From: Komagataeibacter sp. FNDCR2
GTDB taxonomy: Bacteria; Pseudomonadota; Alphaproteobacteria; Acetobacterales; Acetobacteraceae
Direction of reading: 5' to 3'
Assembly: GCF_021295395.1 (NCBI RefSeq)
Contig: NZ_JAIWOU010000001.1
Location: 2,927,001 to 2,991,000, forward strand
Length of the DNA stretch: 64,000 nucleotides
Of this stretch, positions 34,874-43,283 are shown in pieces. The stretch's first letter is position 1. Every line of letters starts with the position of its first letter. The position numbers and the translations under genes were made by a program. Under the pieces are notes generated by a model that made no database searches, had not been told where the DNA came from, and saw only the letters and a list, made by a program, of their open reading frames with translations.

Positions 34874-34900
34874 CCTGCCCCGTGGCGCGACCGGGGCGGG
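34874..34900 (+). terminator. GC-rich hairpin after the TonB-dependent receptor
   Basis: CCTGCCCCG (34874-34882) pairs with CGGGGCGGG (34892-34900), one pair being G-T. It lies 17 bp after the stop and 32 bp before the next start. It may cause partial termination within the locus. Confidence 0.4.
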
Positions 34901-34931
34901 TGGAAATACCATGTGATGAAGGACAAGCGCC

Positions 34932-36212
34932 GTGCAGACGCCCCCCATGCGACATCGTAACCTGATTATGGCGGCCTCCATCGGCAACCTTCTGGAATGG
35001 TACGATTTTACGGTTTACGCCCTGTTCGCCCGCTATATCGGGGAAGCGGTTTTCCGCTCCGCCGATGGTTTTTCCCAACTGGCGCAAAGCCTGCTGGTTT
35101 TTGGCCTGGGCACGGTGGCCCGCCCCATGGGCGCATTCATGCTGGGGCTGTATGCGGACCGGCACGGACGCAGGAAGGCCCTGTCGCTTACATGCGTTCT
35201 CATGGGGGTGGGGGCTGCCCTGATCCTTCTCGACCCGCCCTATGCCCGCATCGGTCGGCTGTCCATCGTGGTGCTGTGCTGCGCGCGGCTGTTGCAGGGG
35301 ATCTGCGCGGGGGGCGAAATCGGCAGCGCCACGGCCTTTCTCAATGAACAGGCGCCGCGTCACCGGCGCGGGCTGGCGGGGTCGTTCCTGCAGGCCACGA
35401 TGGGGCTTTCCAATATCCTTGGCGCGGGGGTCGCGGCCGTGCTGACCGCCGTGCTGACACAGGCGCAACTGGGGGCGTGGGGCTGGCGCGTGCCGTTCGC
35501 GATCGGGCTGGCCATCATCCCCGTCGGGCTCTATTTGCGCGGGGCGATGCCCGCCGATATGCCAGCGGCCCGCAACACGCCCGATACCGCCATTTTGCGC
35601 GAACTGTTCACCACGTACCGGAAAAACGTTTTCCTCGCCTTGTGCATGTCCATCCTGTGGGCGACGGCGCCGTACAGCCTGATCATCTATTTCCCGCTTT
35701 ACATGCAGGGTTCTTTCGGTGTTTCGGCCCATGCCAGTTACGTCGCCTTCATGACCGGGAACGTCGCCCTTGTCGGTGGGTCGCTGCTGGCAGGCCTGCT
35801 GGCGGACCGGGTCGGGGCATGGCGCATGCTGTCCGGTAGCGCGCTGGCGCTGGCGGTCGTGCCCGTGCTGCTGACCTCCGCGCTGCCCGCCCATCCGGGC
35901 CTGCTGGCGATGGTGGGGGTCGAGACCGGGTTATGCGCGCTGGTCGCCCTTTATGTAGGTGTGGCGCCGCTGGGTATCGCAAGCCTTTTTCCGCGCCCTG
36001 TCCGCGCCAGTGGCATCGCGATCGGGTACAACGCCGCGATGGTGGTTTTTGGCGGTTTTGCCCCTGCATTCCTGAGCATGCTCGGGGCGCGGCAGCACAT
36101 GCTTCTGGCCCCTGCTTTCTATGTCACGTTCACGGCGCTCCCGGCACTGGCGGCGCTTGCCGTAAGTGCAGGATATTTTGGCCCGGCGCGTACAGTGCAG
36201 CCGAAGGCATAG
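34932..36212 (+). CDS. MFS transporter, metabolite:H+ symporter (MHS) type
   Basis: 426 residues. The helix-1 motif A-A-S-I-G-N-L-L-E-W-Y-D-F is diagnostic of the MHS family (ProP, KgtP, ShiA). F-G-L-G-T-V-A-R-P-M-G-A and D-R-H-G-R-R-K-A-L follow. ProP-type members carry zwitterionic betaines, and ergothioneine is a trimethylated betaine, so this is the best candidate for its inner-membrane uptake. GTG 34932 is preceded by GAAGGA; an in-frame ATG is at 34947. It sits 19 bp before the ergothionase-like gene. Confidence 0.88.
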   Translation: MQTPPMRHRNLIMAASIGNLLEWYDFTVYALFARYIGEAVFRSADGFSQLAQSLLVFGLGTVARPMGAFMLGLYADRHGRRKALSLTCVLMGVGAALILLDPPYARIGRLSIVVLCCARLLQGICAGGEIGSATAFLNEQAPRHRRGLAGSFLQATMGLSNILGAGVAAVLTAVLTQAQLGAWGWRVPFAIGLAIIPVGLYLRGAMPADMPAARNTPDTAILRELFTTYRKNVFLALCMSILWATAPYSLIIYFPLYMQGSFGVSAHASYVAFMTGNVALVGGSLLAGLLADRVGAWRMLSGSALALAVVPVLLTSALPAHPGLLAMVGVETGLCALVALYVGVAPLGIASLFPRPVRASGIAIGYNAAMVVFGGFAPAFLSMLGARQHMLLAPAFYVTFTALPALAALAVSAGYFGPARTVQPKA

Positions 36213-36231
36213 CTTGCGCAGGGATAAGCAT

Positions 36232-37830
36232 ATGACCGGCGACACTATAAATGCGACACTATCCGCACGGGGAGACGGCATGATGAAGCACACCACGGAT
36301 GTTGTTCTGACGGGACATGACCTGTGCCTGACACAGATCGCCAGAATAGCCGATGGTGCCTGTGTAACCCTTTCGGCCGAAGGGATGAAGCGCATGGCGG
36401 CCAGCCATGCCACCCTGCTGTCGCTGCTGGCGGAAGGAAGCGAGGTCTATGGCACCACCAGCATGGTCGGGGCCTTTAAGGACTGCGACATCCCTACGGA
36501 CGACCCGACGGCCTATGCCCGGCGGCTGCTGCGTTCGCATGCGCTGGGGTCCGGTCCGGCATTTGACGTGCGTGAGGTCAGGGCGGCCATGGCCATCCGG
36601 CTCAATGGGCTGTTAAGCGGCCAGACGGGCGCGTCCCCCGCGCTGGCGCGTGCCCTGCGGGATCTGCTCAATGCCCGGATTACGCCGGTCGTGCGCATTT
36701 ATGGTTCGATCGGGTGCGCCGATGTCGGGCTGATGTCGCATATAGGCAAGGCCCTGCTGGGTGATGGGGATGTCATGGTACCGGGGCATGATGCGCCGCA
36801 GCCCGCCATGGCCATGCTGCGTCGCCACGGGCTGTCCCCGCTTGTTCCGGGGCCGAAGGACATCATGACCGTCCTGTCCAGCAATGCGCTGTCGGTCGCC
36901 ACGGTCGCCCTTTCGGTGACTGAACTGCGGCGTACATTGCCGGTCAGCCTGGGGGTGTATGGTCTGTCCTGCGCGGGATTTGGCGCGTTCCGCGCGCCCT
37001 GGCAGGCAGCACTTGGCAACGGCACGATGGCTGAAAGGCGCGTGGCCGCGTTCGTTGCGCAGGCGATGCGGGGTGATGCCTGGGTTTCGCGTGGGCATAT
37101 CCACGACCCGTTATGCTTCCGTTGCCTGCCACAGACCGGGGGGGCGCTTCTCGCAGCCCTGCTGCGGGTGGAGACGGCGTTGCACCATGCCTTCAACCAC
37201 TGTGATGACAATCCGCTTCTGGTCGGGGGCGAGATCCTGACATCCGGTGGGTCGCTGCTGCTGGAACTGACGCTGGATGTGCAGATGCTGCTGCAGGCGG
37301 TCGCGCATTACGCGCGCGGTTCCATGGGGCGCATCCTGACCCTGTGCCGCGACGACCTGTCCGGCCTGCCGCGCAACCTTACCCTGCATGTGGGATATGA
37401 CATCGCATTCGGCGCGGCGACGAAGCTGGCGGTTGATCTGGGCACCCGCATCCTGCGGGAAGCCGCACCGGCTTCACTGTACCAGGTGCCCGTCGCCAAC
37501 GGGGTGGAGGATGAAGCCTCCTACCTTCCCATGGCGGGGCGCGCGCTTGAGCTGCAGGTCAACCTGCTGCACCGGCTGGTTGCGCAGGAAGCCGTCACCG
37601 CCTTTCAGGCGGTGCACCTGTCGGGCAATGAAAGCGTGCTGCACGGTATGGCGGGGCATCTGTACGCCCGGCTGGCCACGTGCATCGAACCGGTCAACGA
37701 TCACATCCCGCTCTGCACTGTTTTTGACGCCGCGCGTGATGTCCTGTTCACCGGCGAAACCGCAATATCCGGCCCGTCCAGCCTCCTGTTCGGGTCTGAC
37801 AGCATCTTACGGGAGCATGAAAATGCATGA
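36232..37830 (+). CDS. HAL-family lyase without MIO triad, probable ergothionase
   Basis: 532 residues, HutH size and fold. V-Y-G-T-T-S at 72-77 keeps the family Tyr (Tyr73). The region that normally reads G-S-V-G-A-S-G-D-L reads G-S-I-G-C-A-D-V at 158-165, so the Ala-Ser-Gly that forms the MIO cofactor is gone. Other HutH active-site segments also differ: H-D-P-L-C-F-R-C replaces Q-D-x-Y-S-L-R, and S-G-G-S-L-L replaces the N-F-H-G region. Lys398 replaces a small residue. Ergothionase is a known MIO-free member that expels trimethylamine from ergothioneine to give thiourocanate. Neighbouring genes encode the next four steps. AGGGA is 8 bp before ATG 36232. Confidence 0.8.
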   Translation: MTGDTINATLSARGDGMMKHTTDVVLTGHDLCLTQIARIADGACVTLSAEGMKRMAASHATLLSLLAEGSEVYGTTSMVGAFKDCDIPTDDPTAYARRLLRSHALGSGPAFDVREVRAAMAIRLNGLLSGQTGASPALARALRDLLNARITPVVRIYGSIGCADVGLMSHIGKALLGDGDVMVPGHDAPQPAMAMLRRHGLSPLVPGPKDIMTVLSSNALSVATVALSVTELRRTLPVSLGVYGLSCAGFGAFRAPWQAALGNGTMAERRVAAFVAQAMRGDAWVSRGHIHDPLCFRCLPQTGGALLAALLRVETALHHAFNHCDDNPLLVGGEILTSGGSLLLELTLDVQMLLQAVAHYARGSMGRILTLCRDDLSGLPRNLTLHVGYDIAFGAATKLAVDLGTRILREAAPASLYQVPVANGVEDEASYLPMAGRALELQVNLLHRLVAQEAVTAFQAVHLSGNESVLHGMAGHLYARLATCIEPVNDHIPLCTVFDAARDVLFTGETAISGPSSLLFGSDSILREHENA

Positions 37831-39181
37831 ACTTGTCCTGACCGGGGCGGTCGTGACCTGCGCGGGAATACTGCGCGATGGCTGGATCGCGGTCGATCAC
37901 GGGCGCATTTCCCGCTTTGGGCAGGGGACGCCCCCACAGGCCACGAAAACGGAAAACCATGGCGAGGCCCTGCTTCTTCCCGGCGGGATTGACGCGCAGG
38001 TCCATTCCCGCTCCCAGAAGGGGCAGGAAGATTTCATCTGGACCACCCGATCCGCCGCGGCGGGGGGCGTCACCACCATTGCCGACATGCCTTATGACGA
38101 TGGCTTTCTGGTCTGTACCGCCGAGCGCCTGCGGCTGAAGGCGCGGGAGGCCGCCGAGCAGGCGCGCGTGGATTTTGCCCTGTGGGGCACCATCGCGCCC
38201 GCCGATGGGCCGGTCCATATTGCCGATATGGCGGCGGCGGGGGCATGCGCCTTCAAATTTTCCACTTTCGGCACCGATCCCGAGCGTTTCCCACGCATTC
38301 CGGCCGATCTTCTGGCCGAATGTTTCAGCGCCGTCGCCCGCTGCGGCCTGGTCGCGGGCGTGCATAACGAACATGACGCGATGGTGCGCGCCCATATCCG
38401 CCGCGTGGCGGAATCCGGCGTGACCGACTGGCGCGCCCATGGCCTGTCCCGTCCCCCGTTGTCCGAGGCGCTGGCCACGGCTGAAATTTACGAAATCGCG
38501 GCGGCGACCGGCTGCTCGGCCCATGTGGTGCATGCGTCCATCATTCGGGGCTACGAACTCTGTGCCGCATACCGCCGCCAGGGCTTCGACACCACCATCG
38601 AGGCCTGCATCCACTACCTGACGCTGGATGAGGAACACGACGTCGCGCGCCTGGGTGGCAAGGCCAAGATCAACCCGCCCATCCGCCCCCGGCGGGAGGT
38701 CGAGGGCATATGGGCGCATCTGGTGGCCGGGAACGTGAGCGTGGTTTCAACGGACCATGTCTCTTGGAGCGAGGGACGCAAGACCAGCCCGAACATGCTG
38801 GAAAATGCATCCGGCGCGCCGTCGCTTGAAATCCTTTACCCGCTTTTCCTGACCGAACTGTCACGCCGGGGGCTTTCGGCCAGCCTCGCGGCACGGCTGC
38901 TGGCGGAAAACCCGGCGCGCCTGTTCCGCCTGTCCTGCCGCAAGGGGGGCATCGCCATCGGGCGTGATGCGGACATCACGGTCGCCCGGGCGGAAAGCTG
39001 GACCTACGACCCACGGGCCAGCGGCAACGCCTTCGCCACCTGGAGCCCCTATGAGGGCCGGACGCTGGACTGGCGCATCGCGGCCACCTACCTGCGTGGC
39101 CAGCGCATATTCGATGGCGCGCAGGTTCTGGCCCCGCCGGGCACGGGGCGGTTCGTAACCCCCGAAGGGTGCGGCGCATGA
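37823..39181 (+). CDS. Hydantoinase-like amidohydrolase, probable hydantoin-5-propionate hydrolase
   Basis: 452 residues of the dihydropyrimidinase/allantoinase superfamily. P-G-G-I-D-A-Q-V-H-S-R-S (52-63) has Gln59-Val-His61 where most members have His-x-His. Lys145 (F-K-F-S) is the likely carbamylated lysine; His181, His234/237 and Asp311 (S-T-D-H) complete a binuclear metal site. In the ergothioneine route this enzyme opens hydantoin-5-propionate to N-carbamoyl-glutamate. ATG 37823 overlaps the lyase stop by 8 bp and has GGAG 7 bp upstream; an ATG at 37817 is too close to it. The altered first His may be a subfamily trait. Confidence 0.78.
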   Translation: MHELVLTGAVVTCAGILRDGWIAVDHGRISRFGQGTPPQATKTENHGEALLLPGGIDAQVHSRSQKGQEDFIWTTRSAAAGGVTTIADMPYDDGFLVCTAERLRLKAREAAEQARVDFALWGTIAPADGPVHIADMAAAGACAFKFSTFGTDPERFPRIPADLLAECFSAVARCGLVAGVHNEHDAMVRAHIRRVAESGVTDWRAHGLSRPPLSEALATAEIYEIAAATGCSAHVVHASIIRGYELCAAYRRQGFDTTIEACIHYLTLDEEHDVARLGGKAKINPPIRPRREVEGIWAHLVAGNVSVVSTDHVSWSEGRKTSPNMLENASGAPSLEILYPLFLTELSRRGLSASLAARLLAENPARLFRLSCRKGGIAIGRDADITVARAESWTYDPRASGNAFATWSPYEGRTLDWRIAATYLRGQRIFDGAQVLAPPGTGRFVTPEGCGA

Positions 39182-40440
39182 ACATGTCCACCCTTTCATC
39201 GCATATCCAGCCCGAGCGGCTATGGGCCGATCTCATGGAACTTGGGACGATGACCGATCCCGACCAGCCTTATACCCGCCGCTCCTTTTCCGCGCGTTTT
39301 CTGGATGGGCGCGGCTGGTTGCGGCACCGTTTCCAGCAGGCGGGCCTGTCATGCCGGATCGATGCGGCGGGCAACCTGATCGGACGCCGCAGCGCCGTAT
39401 CGCCCGACGCACGTACGATCATGACCGGCTCGCATTCCGATACCGTGCCCGGCGGCGGCAGGTTCGATGGCATACTGGGCGTGCTGGCAGGGCTGGAAAT
39501 CGCGCGCGCGATGCGTGATGGCGGCGTCACGCTGGCGCATCATTTCGAAGTAACCGATTTCCTGGCCGAAGAGCCGAGCGATTTCGGCCTGTCGTGCATT
39601 GGCAGTCGCGGCATGACGGACAGCCTGACACCCCGGCATCTCGCCCTGCGCGCGCCATGGGGCGAAACCCTGGCCGATGCCATAAACCGCATGGGCGGCG
39701 ATGCGTCCCGCCTGTCCCATGCGCAACGCCATGACATCGCGGCCTTCATGGAACTGCATATCGAGCAGGGCATCGTGCTGGAGCGTGAGGGCACGGAGGT
39801 CGGCATTGTCGAGGCCATTGTGGGCGTCACCCGCATCGAGGTCATTTTTTCGGGGCGCGCGGATCATGCCGGCACGACCCCCATGGACTGCCGACGTGAC
39901 GCCATGGTTGCGGCGGCGGGGCTGATTACCGCCGTCTCGCATCTGGGGCGTGATGCGGCGCGGGCGGGCAGGGGGCATGTCACGGCGACATGCGGCATTG
40001 TGGAGGTGCTGCCCAATGCGTCCAATGTCATCCCGCGTCAGGCCCGGCTGGTGATCGACATCCGCGTGAGTGAACGCGATGCCTGTGAACGCCTGCTGGC
40101 CCAGCTTCGCGCCGTCGCCGCCGCGCAGGCCGCGGCCTGTGACGTGACACTGGCGCGCTTTGAAATCCAGTCCGACTCCCCCCCCGTTGCCTGTAGCCCG
40201 CTCCTTGCCGACTTTCTGGAAACGGCGGCGGGCGCGCTGGGCCTGTCATCGCGCCGCATGGTTTCGGGGGCGGGGCATGATGCGGCGTTCCTTGCGCGCG
40301 TGGCGCCCAGCGCCATGGTTTTCATTCCCTGCCGCGATGGCCGCAGCCATGACCCGGATGAATGGATCACGGCGCACGACGCCGCCAACGGCACGCGCGT
40401 GCTGGCCGACGCGATCATGGCGGCGGACGCCGCGACCTGA
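39178..40440 (+). CDS. Zn-dependent N-carbamoyl-amino-acid hydrolase, probable carbamoyl-glutamate hydrolase
   Basis: 420 residues of the M20/AllC-HyuC family. Metal and catalytic positions are visible: G-S-H-S-D-T-V (His86), G-R-F-D-G (Asp97), A-E-E-P (Glu131/132), L-H-I-E-Q-G (His194), and a late I-T-A-H-D-A. Family members hydrolyse N-carbamoyl-L-amino acids or allantoate. Here the likely reaction is N-carbamoyl-glutamate to L-glutamate, ammonia and CO2, the last step of ergothioneine breakdown. Its ATG overlaps the hydantoinase stop (ATGA). Confidence 0.85.
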   Translation: MNMSTLSSHIQPERLWADLMELGTMTDPDQPYTRRSFSARFLDGRGWLRHRFQQAGLSCRIDAAGNLIGRRSAVSPDARTIMTGSHSDTVPGGGRFDGILGVLAGLEIARAMRDGGVTLAHHFEVTDFLAEEPSDFGLSCIGSRGMTDSLTPRHLALRAPWGETLADAINRMGGDASRLSHAQRHDIAAFMELHIEQGIVLEREGTEVGIVEAIVGVTRIEVIFSGRADHAGTTPMDCRRDAMVAAAGLITAVSHLGRDAARAGRGHVTATCGIVEVLPNASNVIPRQARLVIDIRVSERDACERLLAQLRAVAAAQAAACDVTLARFEIQSDSPPVACSPLLADFLETAAGALGLSSRRMVSGAGHDAAFLARVAPSAMVFIPCRDGRSHDPDEWITAHDAANGTRVLADAIMAADAAT

Positions 40441-40484
40441 ATGCATACGAAAACAACCCGTCCTTTACTTCATGAGGTCCGACT

Positions 40485-41591
40485 GTGGGTAGAATACTTG
40501 TAGCCAGAGATGTCGAAGCCGCCATTCGCGGCGGTTCGATTTTTGCCTGTGGCGGGGGCGGATGGGTCGAACATGGCCGCATGCTGGGAACCGCCGCCGT
40601 CAATGCCGGCCAGCCCGAACTGGTCGGCATGGATGAAATCGCGGATGACGCCATCATCGCCACGGCGGCCGCCATCGGCGCGCCCGCCAGCACCACGCAG
40701 TGGGAAATGCTGGGCGTCGATTACGTCAATGCCGTGCGGCTGGTGCAAAAGGAACTGGGGGCGCCGATCTATGGTCTCATGATCGGGCAGAACGGCAAGT
40801 CCAGCACCCTCAACGCCTGGCTGCCGGGCGCCATTCTGGGCACCAAGGTAGTTGACGCCGTGGGCGACATGCGCGCCCACCCCACGGGCGACATGGGCTC
40901 GATCGGCATGGCCAATTCCCCCCTGCCCATGATCCAGGCGGTGGTGGGCGGCAACCGGGCGAACCACGCCTATATCGAGATGGTGGCGAAAGGGGCCACG
41001 GCCCGTATCTCGCCCATCTTGCGTACGGCGTCCGATATGTCGGGTGGTTTTATCGCCTCCTGCCGTAACCCCTTGCCAGCGTCCTATGTCCGCGCCCATG
41101 CCGCCGCCGGTGGCATTTCACGGGCACTGAAGCTGGGGGAAGTCGTGCTGGAGGCGGAAAGGAAAAACGGGCACGCCGTGATTGACGCCATCGTGCGCGA
41201 ACTCGACGGCTGTATCATGGCGCAGGGGCGTGTCAGCGCGAAGAATGTGCGTTATACCGATGAAGCCTTTGATATCGGGACCATAACGGTCGGGTCCGGT
41301 TCGTCCGCCGTGGTGCTGCATGTCATGAACGAATACATGGCCGTGGAGACACCGGACGGGCAGCGCCTTGCATCCTTTCCCGATGTCATCACCACCCTTG
41401 CCCCCAGCGGCTACCCGCTGAGTGTGGGTGAAGTGGAAGAGGGCATGGACATTCTTGTGCTCCATGTCGAGAAAACGAAGTTTCCCCTTTCTTCCAGTGT
41501 CGTTGACCCGGCGGTCTATCCGCCGGTTGAACGCGCGCTGGGTATCGAACTTGCATCCTACGCCATAGCCGGAAGGAAACAGGACTCATGA
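40485..41591 (+). CDS. DUF917-family protein, probable thiohydantoin desulfurase
   Basis: 368 residues. The early C-G-G-G-G-W-V motif and the order of Gly-rich segments (I-G-M-A-N-S-P-L-P, D-I-G-T-I-T-V-G-S-G-S) match DUF917, now called the S-methyl-thiohydantoin desulfurase domain. In ergothioneine catabolism a DUF917 enzyme removes sulfur from 2-thiohydantoin-5-propionate to give hydantoin-5-propionate and sulfide. GTG 40485 is preceded by GAGG 8 bp upstream. It is linked to the next gene by a 4-bp overlap. DUF917 also occurs as hydantoinase partners, so function rests on the full set of neighbours. Confidence 0.78.
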   Translation: MGRILVARDVEAAIRGGSIFACGGGGWVEHGRMLGTAAVNAGQPELVGMDEIADDAIIATAAAIGAPASTTQWEMLGVDYVNAVRLVQKELGAPIYGLMIGQNGKSSTLNAWLPGAILGTKVVDAVGDMRAHPTGDMGSIGMANSPLPMIQAVVGGNRANHAYIEMVAKGATARISPILRTASDMSGGFIASCRNPLPASYVRAHAAAGGISRALKLGEVVLEAERKNGHAVIDAIVRELDGCIMAQGRVSAKNVRYTDEAFDIGTITVGSGSSAVVLHVMNEYMAVETPDGQRLASFPDVITTLAPSGYPLSVGEVEEGMDILVLHVEKTKFPLSSSVVDPAVYPPVERALGIELASYAIAGRKQDS

Positions 41592-43234
41592 TGCCGCGAC
41601 GTTTTGAAGTCACATCGGGCAACACGCTGCGCTGTCGTGGCTGGCGACAGGAAGGGCTGCTGCGCCTGCTGGAAAACGTGCTGAGCGTGGGCGAGGACCC
41701 GGACAATCTGGTCGTTTACGCGGCATTGGGGCGCGCCGCGCGCAACTGGCCCGCGCATGACGCCATCGTCTCGACACTGAAGACCATGGCGGATGATGAA
41801 ACGCTGATCGTGCAGTCCGGCAAGCCGATCGGGGTGGTCAGGACGCATGCGGGCGCGCCCATCATCATCATGGCGAACTGCAACATGATCGGCCAGTGGG
41901 CGAAGGCGGAGGAATTCTACCGGCTGGAAAAGATGGGCCTGATCTGCTGGGGCGGCCTTACGGCGGGGGACTGGCAGTATATCGGCTCACAGGGTGTCAT
42001 TCAGGGCACCTATGAAATTTTCCGCCGCATTGCCGAACAGCATTTTGACAGCAGCCTTGCCGGCCGCCTGATCCTGACATCGGGGCTGGGGGGCATGGGG
42101 GGGGCGCAGCCGCTGGCCGGAAGGCTGGCCGGAGCCGTGATCCTGTGTGTCGAGATCAATCCCGAACGGATCGAAAAACGCATCCAGTCCGGCTATCTCC
42201 AGCACCGGGCCGATACGCTGGATGAGGCGCTGGCCATGGTCGGGGCCGCGCAGGCCCGGGGGGAGGCCTGTTCTATCGGGCTTACGGGAAACGCTGCCGA
42301 AATCTTCCCCCAAATTCTGGCGCGCGGTATCGCGCCCGACATCGTGACGGACCAGACTTCGGCCCATGACCTGGTGTACGGCTATATTCCCGCCGGGATC
42401 AGCCTTGATGAGGTGGAACAGCTTCGCCGTGACGATCCGCAACGCCTGATGGCGCTGTCATCGCAGTCCATTGTCCACCATGTGCGCGCCATGCTGGACT
42501 TCCGCAGGAACGGATCGGTCGTTTTCGATAATGGCAATCTCATCCGCACGCAGGCGCATAAAGCCGGGGTCAGCGACGCGTTCGACATTCCCATCTTCAC
42601 CGAAGCCTATCTGCGCCCGCTTTTTGCCCGCGCCATTGGCCCGTTCCGCTGGATCGCCCTTTCCAACGATCCGGAAGACATCCGCAAGATAGATGATTAC
42701 CTGCTCGAAACATTCGCGCGGGATGCCTCCGTCGTCAACTGGATCACCCTGGCGCGCCAGTACATTCCCTTTGAAGGACTGCCCGCGCGCATTGCATGGA
42801 TCGGTCATGAATCCCGCACCATGGTCGGGCTTGCCGTGAACCGGATGGTGCGTGACGGTGTTCTGTCCGGCCCCGTGGCCTTTACGCGCGACCATCTGGA
42901 TGCTGGCGCCATGGCGCATCCCAATATCATGACCGAGAACATGAAGGATGGCTCGGACGCCATTGCCGACTGGCCTTTGCTCAACGCCATGCTGGCCTGC
43001 TCATCGCAGGCCGATCTTGTCGCGATCCATTCCGGCGGCGGTGGATATGCCGGTTATATGACCAGTTCCGGCATAACCGTAATCGCGGATGGTTCGGCGC
43101 AGGCGGACGAACGGCTGCAAAAAACCCTGACCAATGATACCAGCCTTGGCGTCATGCGCTATGCCGATGCGGGATATGAGGAAGCGTATGACGAAGCGGA
43201 CAAGCGCGGTATTCGCTATCTTTCGGTTAAATAG
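41588..43234 (+). CDS. Urocanase-family protein, probable thiourocanate hydratase
   Basis: 548 residues, urocanase size. G-R-A-A-R-N-W, Q-S-G-K-P-I-G-V, T-A-G-D-W-Q-Y-I-G-S-Q-G-V-I-Q-G-T-Y and the NAD+ site G-L-G-G-M-G-G-A-Q-P-L-A are clear. Differences from HutU lie around the active site: G-L-P-A-R-I-A-W replaces the usual R-I-C-W, so the urocanase Cys is Ala, and H-S-G-G-G-G-Y-A-G-Y replaces H-H-G-G-G-V-G-M-G-Y. These fit a change of substrate from urocanate to thiourocanate. It is the last gene of the operon, followed by a hairpin. Confidence 0.8.
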   Translation: MMPRRFEVTSGNTLRCRGWRQEGLLRLLENVLSVGEDPDNLVVYAALGRAARNWPAHDAIVSTLKTMADDETLIVQSGKPIGVVRTHAGAPIIIMANCNMIGQWAKAEEFYRLEKMGLICWGGLTAGDWQYIGSQGVIQGTYEIFRRIAEQHFDSSLAGRLILTSGLGGMGGAQPLAGRLAGAVILCVEINPERIEKRIQSGYLQHRADTLDEALAMVGAAQARGEACSIGLTGNAAEIFPQILARGIAPDIVTDQTSAHDLVYGYIPAGISLDEVEQLRRDDPQRLMALSSQSIVHHVRAMLDFRRNGSVVFDNGNLIRTQAHKAGVSDAFDIPIFTEAYLRPLFARAIGPFRWIALSNDPEDIRKIDDYLLETFARDASVVNWITLARQYIPFEGLPARIAWIGHESRTMVGLAVNRMVRDGVLSGPVAFTRDHLDAGAMAHPNIMTENMKDGSDAIADWPLLNAMLACSSQADLVAIHSGGGGYAGYMTSSGITVIADGSAQADERLQKTLTNDTSLGVMRYADAGYEEAYDEADKRGIRYLSVK

Positions 43235-43244
43235 GGTGCGAGTG

Positions 43245-43267
43245 CTCCCGTAGCTGCCTTACGGGAG
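43245..43267 (+). terminator. Hairpin at the end of the ergothioneine-type operon
   Basis: CTCCCGTA (43245-43252) and TACGGGAG (43260-43267) pair perfectly with a 7-nt loop, 10 bp after the urocanase-like stop. Only GGGGCTTGAG follows, without a T run. Because a recombinase gene starts directly after it, it might instead be part of a recombination site. Confidence 0.5.
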
Positions 43268-43283
43268 GGGCTTGAGTTCCGGC

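Noticed and set aside
36232-43234. Histidine utilisation (hut) operon with HutH and HutU
   Set aside because: The HutH-like protein has no Ala-Ser-Gly, the HutU-like protein has lost its Cys, no imidazolonepropionase (HutI) or formiminoglutamase is present, and DUF917 plus hydantoinase genes fit thiohistidine breakdown instead.
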